A stretch of DNA of 64,000 bases, from contig JADJRJ010000031.1 of assembly GCA_016712265.1 (NCBI GenBank), positions 186,001 to 250,000 of the forward strand, in the 5' to 3' direction. The position numbers and the translations under genes are program-made. Below the pieces are notes generated by a model. That model worked only from the letters and a program-made list of their open reading frames with translations. It was not told the DNA's origin and made no database searches. This document shows positions 1 through 9,800 of the stretch, piece after piece (within the stretch, counting starts at the first letter, position 1; each line of letters begins with the position of its first letter). The DNA comes from Gemmatimonadota bacterium (GTDB lineage Bacteria; Gemmatimonadota; Gemmatimonadetes; Gemmatimonadales; Gemmatimonadaceae).

Positions 1-813
1 ACGCGCGACGTGTACGTCCGCGTGAATGGGTCCTTCGCGTCGTTGCGGGTCACGGCGTGGGATCGCGACTCGCTGCTGCTCAGCGGCGACGTTCCCAAGG
101 GAACACGCGTCGACGGTGGCGTGAGTGAGGCGCCGTCCAAGGGGGTGAAGTACTACCTGGAAGGACCCGCCGGCGCGGCGGCCACAGGCAAGCTGGAGCT
201 GTTTGTGCCGTCCGGGGCCACGGTGTGGGCGAAGGCCGCGAATGCCACGATGGAAGTCGCCGGGGTGACCGGCGGCCTGGACCTGAACATCGTCGGCGGG
301 CGCATCACGGTCAGCGGCACGCCGCGAGAACTCAACGTGGAATCCATGGACGGGGCGGTCACCATCACGGGGACGCCCGGGTGGATGCGCGTCAAGACGG
401 CCAGTGGCGCCATCGTCGTCAACGGCGGGTCGCCCGACGCGGGTTTCACCACCGTGAGCGGCACCATCACGGCGCGTGGGGGAGAGTACGAACGTGCGCG
501 CATCGAGTCCGTCACAGGCAACGTCGTGTTTGGCGGCACGATGCGGCGTGCGGGCTCCCTGACCATTGATTCCCACAGCGGCACCATCGACCTGGCGCTG
601 CCGGCGAAGGCCTCACTGGACATCGAGGCCACGACCATCGCTGGCAGCATCCTCAACAACGTCACCTCACGCCGCCCGACGCCCGGGCGGGAGGGCCGCG
701 GCGAAGAGCTGAGCCTCGGCCTTGGCATTGGCGATGCCCGGGCGACGTTGCGTTCCTTCAAGGGGAACATCCGGCTCGTTCGGTCCGACGCAGCACCGGC
801 CAAGCCGGGTTAA
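1..813 (+). CDS. DUF4097-like beta-repeat surface protein, 5' partial
   Basis: The reading frame is open from the first base of the window, so the true start lies upstream and only the C-terminal 270 residues are seen. The sequence is a succession of short alternating beta-strand units rich in G, T, V and S (for example 'VNVESMDGAVTITGTP'-like turns followed by 'TTVSGTITARGG' and 'SVTGNVVFGG'), the pattern of DUF4097 / putative-adhesin beta-solenoid proteins that are usually exported and often sit near anti-sigma or envelope-stress genes. There are no catalytic motifs. The protein ends in a basic, proline-containing tail. Assignment rests on repeat pattern only; the exact family cannot be confirmed without a profile search. 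Confidence 0.7.
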   Translation, partial: TRDVYVRVNGSFASLRVTAWDRDSLLLSGDVPKGTRVDGGVSEAPSKGVKYYLEGPAGAAATGKLELFVPSGATVWAKAANATMEVAGVTGGLDLNIVGGRITVSGTPRELNVESMDGAVTITGTPGWMRVKTASGAIVVNGGSPDAGFTTVSGTITARGGEYERARIESVTGNVVFGGTMRRAGSLTIDSHSGTIDLALPAKASLDIEATTIAGSILNNVTSRRPTPGREGRGEELSLGLGIGDARATLRSFKGNIRLVRSDAAPAKPG

Positions 814-906
814 CCGGCGGCGATTGCCGGATTGCCTCGCACGGGGCGTGGGTGATTCGCACTCACGCACCCACCGGTACAGACCTCATCACACATCGAG
901 ACCACC

Positions 907-1395
907 ATGACCAGGCTCCTTCTCGGCGCCCTCGCCGCCGCTTTGTCCACGACCCCGGCCATTCCCACCGCCGCGACCAGCGGGCCCCCGTGGATCAGCA
1001 TCGAGTACCCCGTGAATCCGTACGACAGCTCCACGAAGGATGCGTTCCTTGTGGTTCACGCCTTCCATCACGGGAATCCCATGAATTTCCCGGTGAGCGG
1101 CACCGCCGAGGGGATCGTCAACGGCCAGCGGCGCACCGTGCCCCTGGAGTTTGCGCGGACGTCGCGCACGGGCGTGTTTGCCCTGAGGAAGCAATGGGCG
1201 AGCGAAGGCGCGTGGACCCTGGTGATCGGCGTGGCGCAGGGGCCGGAGGATCGCGTGTCCGCGATCGTTGAGTTGGACCGCGCGGGGCAGGTGGCAAAGG
1301 TCACGGTCCCGACGCGTCGCCAGGAGGGGCACACGTTGCCTGCCCCGGTCGTGATGCAGGAGGTCGAGTACGCGCTGCGCGCACGTGCGGGTTGA
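907..1395 (+). CDS. Small secreted protein, possibly YtkA-like
   Basis: A 162-residue protein with a clear N-terminal signal peptide (MTRLLLGALAAALS, then an AxA-type site near residue 23). The mature part looks like a single beta-sandwich: alternating hydrophobic strands with 'FPVSGTAEG', 'GVFALRKQW' and 'GAWTLVIGV' resemble the layout of YtkA/FixH-like domains (a protective or chaperone-like fold), but the similarity is weak. It follows the DUF4097-like gene by about 90 bases in the same direction and may be co-transcribed with it. A strong hairpin follows its stop. I do not recognise a specific function. Confidence 0.7.
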   Translation: MTRLLLGALAAALSTTPAIPTAATSGPPWISIEYPVNPYDSSTKDAFLVVHAFHHGNPMNFPVSGTAEGIVNGQRRTVPLEFARTSRTGVFALRKQWASEGAWTLVIGVAQGPEDRVSAIVELDRAGQVAKVTVPTRRQEGHTLPAPVVMQEVEYALRARAG

Positions 1396-1407
1396 GCGTC
1401 AAAACCA

Positions 1408-1436
1408 AGCGCCCCGGCCGTTGCGGCCGGGGCGCT
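1408..1436. terminator. Bidirectional hairpin terminator
   Basis: A perfect 12-bp stem (agcgccccggcc / ggccggggcgct) closes a 5-base loop between two convergent genes. Read on the minus strand, the stem is followed by TTGGTTTTG, a T-rich tail, so it most plainly terminates the minus-strand lipoprotein gene; on the plus strand it has no T tract but may still stop transcription. Confidence 0.8.
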
Positions 1437-1449
1437 CATCGTACGATGA

Positions 1450-1710
1450 TCACCAGGCGGTCACGTTGTAGCCCGAGCTCTGCGGTTCGGGGGCCGGGGT
1501 CTTCGTACCCTTCGTCGTGCCGGTGGGGGTCGTCGTGGTGCCGGTCGTGCTGGTGGCGCCAGTGGAGGTCGGCGCCGCCGTGACGGCCGATGAAGCCGTC
1601 AGGTAGCCGGAGCGACGGGCGGCGGAAGGGCCGGTGGCGTCCGAGCAGGCCGTCGTCGTGACAAGGAGAAGGGCGGCGGCGGCGGCGAAGAAGCGGCGGG
1701 TCGTGGACAT
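1450..1710 (-). CDS. Small lipoprotein with Thr/Ser-rich tail
   Basis: I start at the ATG at 1710 because it places a standard lipoprotein signal directly at the N-terminus: MSTTRRFF, a hydrophobic run, then the lipobox-like LVTTTAC. The 86-residue product then has a low-complexity Thr/Ser/Pro/Gly stretch typical of a surface linker and ends in '..SSGYNVTAW'. A longer in-frame start at 1752 adds 14 residues and spoils the signal peptide. Function unknown; it is probably anchored in the outer membrane. Confidence 0.6.
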   Translation of the reverse strand: MSTTRRFFAAAAALLLVTTTACSDATGPSAARRSGYLTASSAVTAAPTSTGATSTTGTTTTPTGTTKGTKTPAPEPQSSGYNVTAW

Positions 1711-2083
1711 AGGAAGTGTTCTGAGTGGCAGGAGGAGTGTGCGGCGTGTCACGGGATTGACTCTGCATTAAGCACCACCCATGCCGGACTCGTGATGCAG
1801 CGCACAACGGCGCGCTCTGCCGGGTCCGCGCGCGCAACCGATGCCGCAGTCGGTCAGGGTGGCTGCCTTTCCATGCGTCGAGACGCGCGTTCGGTCGGTT
1901 CGTCCGACGTGCGGATTCGCCGGGCCCTCCAGCGAAATGCGGCCGATGCCGCGGGATGCAAGGCGCGGCGGAAGGTGTGGCCACGCGGATACATCCCGAC
2001 ACTCCTGTTCGTCAATACAGGCCAACTCCCCTTGTCGCGCCTCCCCACTCCCCTGCGCGGCGCTCATCCGCGTTTCTGCTTGC
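1711..2083. other. Divergent intergenic region
   Basis: About 370 bases lie between the minus-strand lipoprotein and the plus-strand multidomain signalling gene. Promoters for both should lie here. Open frames crossing it have arginine/serine-rich translations without domain character, and I see no convincing hairpin or repeat. Confidence 0.5.
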
Positions 2084-5000
2084 ATGTCGGACGCAGGACC
2101 CACTTCTCCCACCGCCGCAATCGACGCACACGAAGACCTCTGGGAGGCGCGTTTGGTGCGCGCCCGGGAGTTTGAACGGCTGGGGCAATGGGGGGAGGCG
2201 CGCGCTGAATACCTCACCGCGTTGTCGGAAGCGACGGCGCGCGAGGGCACGCGCCTCCAGGTTGACCTGCTGCGCTGGGTGGCACGCACGTACCAGGAGG
2301 CCGCAGAGTTCACTGAGGCCCTGGCCTTCCTGGCGCGCGCCGAGGGGGTCGCCAGGCACTACGGCGAACGGTCCGGGCTTGGGCATTGCCTGAACTTGCG
2401 GGCCATCATCAGTTGGCAGCGCGGCGACCTCGACGAGGCCAGCCACTTCTATGCGCAGGCGCTGGACCTGGCGCGAGAGACCAACGACCTGCACCTCGCG
2501 GCCCTTGCCGCACAGAATCTCGGGGTGGTCGCCAGTGTACGCGGCGCACACGAAGAGGCCCGCCAGTACTATGAAGTGAGCCTGGCGGCCTGTCGCGCGC
2601 GCGGGGCCCTTCGCGAGATCTGTACGACTCAGAACAACTTGGGCCGCCTCCACACGGAGACGCGCGACTGGGACGCGGCGGAGACGGCGTTCGCCGAGGC
2701 AGAGGACCTGGCGCTCCAGGTGGCCGACCATTCGGTTCATGCCATCATTGTCCTGAACCACGCGGAGATGTGCGTGCGCAAGGGGGATGTCGCCGCAGCG
2801 GAGGCGGCCTGCGCGCGCGTCATGATGGATGGTGGGTCCGTGACTGGCGCGACCGCGCACGGCTACCGCGTCCAGGGCCTCATCGCCCTCGCCGCGGGCG
2901 ATGCCGTCCAGGCGGAGCGCTCGTTCGCCGATGCGGAACGTTATGCGGTGCAGCGAGGGGACCAGCTGCTGCGTGCCCAGCTCGCCCGCGACCGTGCGGA
3001 GCTGTACCGCGGCCAGGGCAGGACGCGCGACCTGCTGCTGGCGCTGAACACGGCACGTCGGCTGTACTCGGAGATCCGCGTGCCGCAGGCGATCACCGAA
3101 GTGCTTGGCATGACGGAACGCCTCGAGCGCGAGGTGCTCGAGGTGGTGCGCCGCTGGAGCGAGTCGATCGAAGAGAAGGATCAGTACACGCGGGGGCACT
3201 GTGATCGCGTGGCGGAGCTGGCCTGCGCTATCGCGCGGCGTGTAGGTGTCGAGGCGGACCAGATGTTCTGGTTCCGCGTGGGGGCCCTCCTCCACGACGT
3301 GGGAAAGGTCGTGATCTCCTCGGACATCCTCAACAAACGCGACAAACTCACGGCAGATGAGTGGGCCGTGATGAAGCTGCACGCGCGTGCTGGGGCGGAC
3401 ATCCTCGCCGAGCTGGACTTCCCGTACGACGTGGTACCGTGCGTCCGCTCCCACCACGAGAACTGGGACGGATCAGGGTACCCGGACGGGCTCCGGGCGG
3501 AGGAAATTCCGCTCTGGGCGCGCATCGTGACGTTGGCGGACGTCTACGATGCGTTGACCACCGAGCGGAGCTACAAGCAGCCCCTGTCGAGTGAGGCGGC
3601 CCTCGAGGTGATGCGGCGTGATGTGGGCCGACAGTTCGATCCTGCACTCTTCGATGCCTGCATCGCGGCAGTGGGGGAGGTGGTGACGCACACCCTATCG
3701 GCCCCAGCCCAGCGTCGATCGGCGTTGAACGTCGGGGCAGTTGAACGTGACGACCTGACCGGCCTGCTGCTCCGCAAGGCGGTGTTGGTGCAAGCCCAGG
3801 AGTGCCTCGCAGAGGCTCGGACGCGCGGGGAGGCGCTGTCGCTCCTGGTGATCGACGTGGACCACTTCAAGTTGGTTAACGACACCTTCGGACACCTGCA
3901 GGGTGACGACGTGTTGCGCGCCGTCGCGGCGGAGATGCGGGACGCGGTTGGTGAGCGCGGGATCCTCGGCCGCTACGCCGGGGATGAGTTCGTGTTGCTC
4001 CTTCCCGGGACGGAGCACGAAGTTGCGCGCGCGATCGCGGCCGACCTCTGTGCCTCGGTGGCCACGGTGCGCCTCGCGATCCGCGAGCGCCGCGAAGGCA
4101 CTGTCGGCGTCACGCTGTCGATTGGCGTCGCCACGAGCGATGCGTCGACCGGCGAGATGGAGTCGCTCTTCGCCGCGGCGGACCGCGCGCTCTACGTCGC
4201 CAAGCGGCGCGGGCGCAACCAGGCGGCAAGCGCCACCGAGGCCGATGAGGAACGCCAGGTCGCCGCCCTGCACTTCGACCGGTTTGTCGGCCGCACACGG
4301 GAGATGCGCCTGCTCCTGCAGGAGCTGGAATCCGCCTGCGGCGGCAGCCCGCGCCTGGCGTGCGTGGTGGGGGAAGCGGGCATCGGCAAGACTTCACTGG
4401 TGCGACAGCTCCAGCCAGAGGTGCGCCTCCGCGGGGGCCTGATGGTGAGCGGGCGATGCCTCGCGACGGACGTGAAGCCTCCATATGGCCCGTGGGCGGA
4501 GATCGTGCAGGCCATCCACGCGGCGCACCTCGTCCCACCGGACGCCCGATGGCCCGAGCTCGCACGGCTGGTCCCCGCACTCGGCGCCGGACAGGAACCA
4601 TCGCTCTCGCCCGGATCGAAGTACGCGCTGCTGGCCGAGTTGTCGGCGTACCTGCGTCAGGCCTGTCACCGCGTGCCGCTGACCCTGGTGGTCGACGACG
4701 TCCAGTGGGCCGATGCATCCACCTGGGATGCCCTCGAGTACGTGCGCCACCACCTCGAGGCCGAACGCCTGTTGATCTGCATGACGCTACGCGCCGAGGA
4801 CGCGTCGCGGGTCACCGAGCGGCGGCGGCACCTCTCACGTGACGAACGCTTCCGCGATGTCACGCTGCACCGGCTGGCCGAGGACGACCTGCGCACCTGG
4901 CTGGAGACGATCCTCCACCAGGGCGAGATCGAGCCCAGCTTCCTGCGGTTTGTCCACCGGTACACGGAAGGCAACCCGCTCCTGGTGGTGCATGTGCTGC

Positions 5001-6823
5001 GGTCGTTGCAGGAGGCGGGGGCGCTCTGGTACGCCGGACGGCGCTGGCAGTGGCGCGATCGGCCGGACCTCGAGTTGCCGACCGCCGTGACGGACCTCAT
5101 CGATGCACGGATCGAGCGCCTGGGCGAACGGGCTCGTGCTCACCTCACGGTAGCGGCCGTGGTGGGGCGGTCGTTCGACCTCGAAACGGTGCTCGTGGCC
5201 GGTGGCATGGACGAGGACGAGTTGCTCGATGCGCTGACCGAAGGGACGGTGGCGCACGTCGTCGAGGAGGTTGGCGATCCCGCGGAGGAGCACTATGCGT
5301 TCTCCCACGGGCTCATCGCCGATGCGATCAAGGCGCGCGTGCCGCGGCGCCGCTTGGCGCGTATGCATGGACAGGTGGCGACCGCCCTCGAGCGGCTGCG
5401 GCCCGACGCCATCGCCGTGATCGCGGCGCACTATGACGCCGCCGGGACGCGCGACAAGGCGCACGCGTTCGCCGTCCGCGCGGCAGAGCGGGCCGTTTCG
5501 GTGTACGCCCATGACGAAGCGGCGGCCTCATACGCGCTCGCCGAACGGAACGCCCCCGATGTCCAGGCCCTCAAGGCGTGCCGCTTTCAACGCCTCCACT
5601 CGCTCGAGCTCGCCGGCGCCTACGAGGCGGCCGAGTCCCTGTGCGACCTGCTCCTCGCAGAGGCCGCGACCGCCGGTGATAGTGACCCGCTGTTCTCGGT
5701 GCGCCGGGCGCGCGAGCGGATTCGGGGGTTGCGAGGGCAATCGCTCGCCCAGACAGCGGAGGCGGTGCACGTGCTGTTGGCACAGGTCACGGCCGCCGGC
5801 GTCTGGCATGAACAAGTGGAACTGCTCGGGATGCTCTCGCGCATCCTCCTCCGGCGCGGTGAACAACAGGAAGCGCGACGGCTCGGCAATGAAAGCGTCG
5901 CGGTGGCCGAGGCGCACGGGAGCCGGGCACTGCTCGCGACCACGCTGATGCACCTCGGGTCCGCCGTGATCGAGGTGGATTCGACGGAGGCCCTGCAGTG
6001 CTACGAACGCGCGCTGGCCACGTTCACCGAGATGGGGGACCTGGTCGGCCAGGCACGCGCAAGCATCAATTTGGGGATCGCGTTGTCGCGTCGCGGTGAC
6101 GACGCCCGGTCACAACAGGTGTACGAGTCCGGGCTGGCGCTGAGTCGGCGCATCCACTCGCCAGACCTGACCGGGCTCGCGGCGCTCAACCTCGGCGTGC
6201 TCCAAATGAAGCGTGGGGCCTTTGCCGAGGCCGATGCCTCGCTGGGCGAGGCGATGGAAGGGTTCGCGGTGCTGCACAACGAACCGCATCGCCTCGCGGC
6301 GCTGTACAACCAGGCGAACCTTGCCCTGGAGACCAACAATGCGGAGCGTGCGGCGCGCCTGTATGGCGACGCGGCTGTCGCCGCCGCCGCGATGAACCAG
6401 CTCGATGTGGAGGTCGGTGCCCGGGCCGGACAGGGGCTGGCGTGGCTCGCCCTGGGCCGTGCGGACGATGCTCGGGGATGCCTGCAGGCGTGCCACCTGC
6501 ACCTGCGGGCCCAGTCCGACTGGTGGTTTCAGGGTCGCCAACTGCTGGAGGCGCTCGCCGTGCGGCTCGCGGTGCTCCAGGGGGATCGGCACGCGGCCGC
6601 CGTGCGATTCCAGGAGGGGCTGCAGCGCGCCGAACTTTCGGACGCGTATGGCCTCGCCTGGTTGGTCGCCGATGTCACCGGTCCGTTGGACGACCTGGGG
6701 GTGCCCGATGGCTGGCCCCATGTCGCGCGCCTCGCCGCGTGGGTTGAGGCGTCCGACTATGCGTCCCTGACGGCGAGGTATCGCCAACTCAACGCTCGCG
6801 CGGCCGCCGGCGCCGAGCCGTAG
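2084..6823 (+). CDS. TPR / HD-GYP / GGDEF / STAND-ATPase / TPR signalling protein
   Basis: A 1579-residue cytoplasmic protein. I chose the ATG at 2084 (MSDAGPT) because the 81 codons upstream look non-coding. Residues ~15-350 are TPR-like helical repeats. An HD-GYP phosphodiesterase follows with H404-D405 and the complete HHENWDGSGYP at 457-467. A GGDEF cyclase domain carries RYAGDEF at 630-636, an active-type (A)GDEF motif. Next comes an AAA_16/AfsR-like ATPase module with Walker A GEAGIGKT (K769) and a Walker B-like LTLVVDDVQWAD, then C-terminal TPR repeats to the end. It can plausibly both make and degrade c-di-GMP under control of a nucleotide switch and protein-binding arms. No transmembrane segment and no DNA-binding domain is visible. 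The domain order is unusual. Confidence 0.9.
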   Translation: MSDAGPTSPTAAIDAHEDLWEARLVRAREFERLGQWGEARAEYLTALSEATAREGTRLQVDLLRWVARTYQEAAEFTEALAFLARAEGVARHYGERSGLGHCLNLRAIISWQRGDLDEASHFYAQALDLARETNDLHLAALAAQNLGVVASVRGAHEEARQYYEVSLAACRARGALREICTTQNNLGRLHTETRDWDAAETAFAEAEDLALQVADHSVHAIIVLNHAEMCVRKGDVAAAEAACARVMMDGGSVTGATAHGYRVQGLIALAAGDAVQAERSFADAERYAVQRGDQLLRAQLARDRAELYRGQGRTRDLLLALNTARRLYSEIRVPQAITEVLGMTERLEREVLEVVRRWSESIEEKDQYTRGHCDRVAELACAIARRVGVEADQMFWFRVGALLHDVGKVVISSDILNKRDKLTADEWAVMKLHARAGADILAELDFPYDVVPCVRSHHENWDGSGYPDGLRAEEIPLWARIVTLADVYDALTTERSYKQPLSSEAALEVMRRDVGRQFDPALFDACIAAVGEVVTHTLSAPAQRRSALNVGAVERDDLTGLLLRKAVLVQAQECLAEARTRGEALSLLVIDVDHFKLVNDTFGHLQGDDVLRAVAAEMRDAVGERGILGRYAGDEFVLLLPGTEHEVARAIAADLCASVATVRLAIRERREGTVGVTLSIGVATSDASTGEMESLFAAADRALYVAKRRGRNQAASATEADEERQVAALHFDRFVGRTREMRLLLQELESACGGSPRLACVVGEAGIGKTSLVRQLQPEVRLRGGLMVSGRCLATDVKPPYGPWAEIVQAIHAAHLVPPDARWPELARLVPALGAGQEPSLSPGSKYALLAELSAYLRQACHRVPLTLVVDDVQWADASTWDALEYVRHHLEAERLLICMTLRAEDASRVTERRRHLSRDERFRDVTLHRLAEDDLRTWLETILHQGEIEPSFLRFVHRYTEGNPLLVVHVLRSLQEAGALWYAGRRWQWRDRPDLELPTAVTDLIDARIERLGERARAHLTVAAVVGRSFDLETVLVAGGMDEDELLDALTEGTVAHVVEEVGDPAEEHYAFSHGLIADAIKARVPRRRLARMHGQVATALERLRPDAIAVIAAHYDAAGTRDKAHAFAVRAAERAVSVYAHDEAAASYALAERNAPDVQALKACRFQRLHSLELAGAYEAAESLCDLLLAEAATAGDSDPLFSVRRARERIRGLRGQSLAQTAEAVHVLLAQVTAAGVWHEQVELLGMLSRILLRRGEQQEARRLGNESVAVAEAHGSRALLATTLMHLGSAVIEVDSTEALQCYERALATFTEMGDLVGQARASINLGIALSRRGDDARSQQVYESGLALSRRIHSPDLTGLAALNLGVLQMKRGAFAEADASLGEAMEGFAVLHNEPHRLAALYNQANLALETNNAERAARLYGDAAVAAAAMNQLDVEVGARAGQGLAWLALGRADDARGCLQACHLHLRAQSDWWFQGRQLLEALAVRLAVLQGDRHAAAVRFQEGLQRAELSDAYGLAWLVADVTGPLDDLGVPDGWPHVARLAAWVEASDYASLTARYRQLNARAAAGAEP

Positions 6824-6826
6824 CGG

Positions 6827-6854
6827 TCGCCCCCCGGCGCGTGCTGGGGGGCGA
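6827..6854. terminator. Hairpin between convergent genes
   Basis: The stem tcgcccccc / ggggggcga (9 bp) has a 10-base loop and starts three bases after the stop of the c-di-GMP protein, facing the convergent amidohydrolase. There is no T tract, so its efficiency is uncertain. Confidence 0.65.
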
Positions 6855-6870
6855 CGGGGGAGGGTGCCGC

Positions 6871-9800
6871 CTAACGCCGTTCGAGGCCCTGCAGGGCCTG
6901 ACGTTCCTTGACCCAGTAGGGGGTGGGGAATGCCCGCGTCGACGGCCAGACCTCGTTGAGGGTATTCCCCTCGAGCAGCCGCCCGGCCTTCATCACGTAG
7001 CGGATCGCCATCGAGTTGCGGATGTTGTCCATCGGGTTGGCGTCGAGCACGAGGAGGTCGGCGGCCTTGCCCGGCTCAATCGAACCCAGGTCCTTGCCGT
7101 AGCCGATGGACTCGGCGCCGAGGATGGTGGCGATGCGCAGCGCCTCGTGGTTGGTCATCCCGCCGGACTGCAACATCCAGAGCTCCCAGTGCGCGGCCGG
7201 GCCATCCTGCTGGCCGTGTGACCCCAACCCGGCAATGCCGCCGGCACGGATCACGTCGCGGACCCCCTGGGCAATGAGCGGGAAGTTGTAGTCCTCTTCG
7301 ACGATCAGCGGACGGCGCCGGGCCTGGCGGGAGAGCAGCTCCGCGGGGGTGAAGTACGACGCCTTGGGGTCGGCGTGCAGGTCGGTGCGGGCCCGGAAGT
7401 AGCCGTCACCGGCCGGCGCGCCGTACGCCACGACCAGCGTTGGGGTGTACGCGATCTTCGCATCGGCCAGCACCGTCACCACATCCTTGTAGAGCGGCAC
7501 CTGCCCGATGCTGTGCTCGAAGGCCGTGTAGCCGTCCATGGCCAGCTGGATGTCGAGCTTGAAGTCCGCGGCTCCTTCGTTGGTGGAGTTGATCTGTTCG
7601 GCATGCGCGGCCTGCAGGATCCACTGCCGCTGGATGCGCCGTGGTTGCAGGTATTGCTTGAGCGAGTTGACACCTTGTTGCTTGTAGCGACGCACGACCT
7701 TCAGGGCGTCGTCGTATGAACGGACGGGTACCTGGTTGAAGGTGAGTGGAGGCCCCGTGGCGAAGACTCGCGAGCCGATCATCTCGCCCGTCTCGATCAA
7801 TTCGCCCCAGGCGATATTCTGCCGTGAGCCGGACGGGTTGCGCGTGGTGGTCACGCCGTAGGCGAGGTTGGCGGCGATGCTCCACTCCTGCTCCGGCGCA
7901 TTCTCCGCGCCCGTCTTGGGATGCGCGTGGGCATCGACGATGCCGGGCATGATCGTCTTGCCACTCACGTCGATCACGCGGGTGCCGGCGGGGGCGCGGA
8001 CGCTCCGCCCGACCTGCGCGATCCGGCCATTCTCCACCAGCACGTCACCGCGGGGAATCACCTCATCGCCCTTCATGGTGATGATCCGGGCGCCACGCAG
8101 TAGCACACGACCAGTGGCCACGGCCCGCGGCGCCTGGTGGGTGATCACCGCATGCGTGGCATTCCATCGCGAGGACTCGGCATAACGCAGGACCGTGTCC
8201 CGGCTGGCGCGGTAGTAATGATTGGCGAACGACCAGGCGACGCTTCGGCCACCGTCAGCCCAGGTGGCGTAGTTGGCTCCCTCACTCGTCAGCCGACGCA
8301 GCGGGACCGATGGGGCGTTGAAGTTCACGGCGATCCCCTCGGCGCCCCCGTCCGTCAGCGGCAGGACGTAGGCGTCGTCGCGCTCCACCACGATCATGGC
8401 GCGCTGGTCCGGCGCGACCCGGATGAGGGGCAGCCCAAAGTTGGATTGCGTGGTGAGGCGTGCGTGCGTGCGCTTGTCGGTCCCGTCCATCCGGAGCGAG
8501 ACCAGCGCGGTGGTCTGCGTCTGCTGAAAGCCGGGCGGTCCGGGCACGGCTTCGGCGAAGTACACACGGGCCGGCCCGGCCGAGGTGGCCGTGACCAGCG
8601 ACACGTACGATCCCGAGCGCGTGATGACGACCGGATCGCCCCCGTTCGCACTGACCGCCCGCAGCTCGGACATGGACGCCACGGGGCCGCCGCCGAGCGC
8701 GGCGCGCACCGGCTGCGACGTGTACACGATGCGATCGCCTTCGGGTGCCCACATCGGGCCGCTGACCGCCGCGGGGGTGCTCGTGAGTCGTTGTGGCATG
8801 CCGCTGCCATCGGCGCGCGCCTTCCACAGGAAACCGCCCAGCGAATCACTCCAGCTGGCCCAGGTGACCCACTGCCCATCGGGCGAGTACGCCGGCGAGT
8901 GCTCGCGGCCGGACGCGGTGGTCAGTCGCCGCGGCGTGCCGGCGGTGGTGCCCTGCAGGTCAACAGTGTACACCTTGCCTAACGCCGAGTATGCCAGCTG
9001 TCGGCCGTCCGGCCGCTCGGCGATCCCCTGGAGCTGGGTGACGGCCACGGGGCCATCAGCGAGGGTCAGCGGGTGGAACAACCGTTTCCCCATCCCCACC
9101 TCGACGCTGGCGGTGAAAGGGATAACGCTCACCTGCTTCGTCGCGAGGTCCACGCGCTTGATCTTGCCGCCGCCGGGAAAGACCACGGCCCTGGAGTCCG
9201 GTGTGAAGGCAAACGAAGGCAGAACATCGTTGGGAGCGTACCCCTCCTGGTCGTCGCGCTGCATCTCCGGCGCGAGCCACTGGTCGTCGTCGGTCTGCAG
9301 GTTGCGAATGCGGAGCGCCGTCTTCGTGCGCGCCCGTGTGGCGTACACGAGCCAGCGGCCATCCGGCGAGACGATGGGGCGCAGGGCGCCTCCTGCTCCG
9401 GCGGTGATCGGCCGTTCCTGGCCGGTGGTGCGGTCGAGCGCGATCACCTGGTAGGCGCCGAGGTTCTCGCCGCCGTACCCGCCGGGATGCGAGCCGAAGT
9501 AGACCATGCGACCGTCAGGCGACACGCTGGCCCCGGTGTTCGTGCTTTTCGCGTTTGGCTTTGCCGGGTACAGCTCCACGCCGCTGCCACCATCCCGGTG
9601 GTAGATCCACAGGGGCACGTTCGTCAGGTAGTTCTCGGCCGTGGGATACGGGCCGAAGCGCCGGACGATGAGGTATTGGCCATCCGGGGTCCACGTCGGC
9701 GAGGAGAGCGCGTTGTCCACCTCGCGAGTCAGGCGGCGGGCACCCGTTCCGTCGGCGTTGATGAGCCAGAGGTTGTCGCCGCCATCGCGGTCGGAGATGA

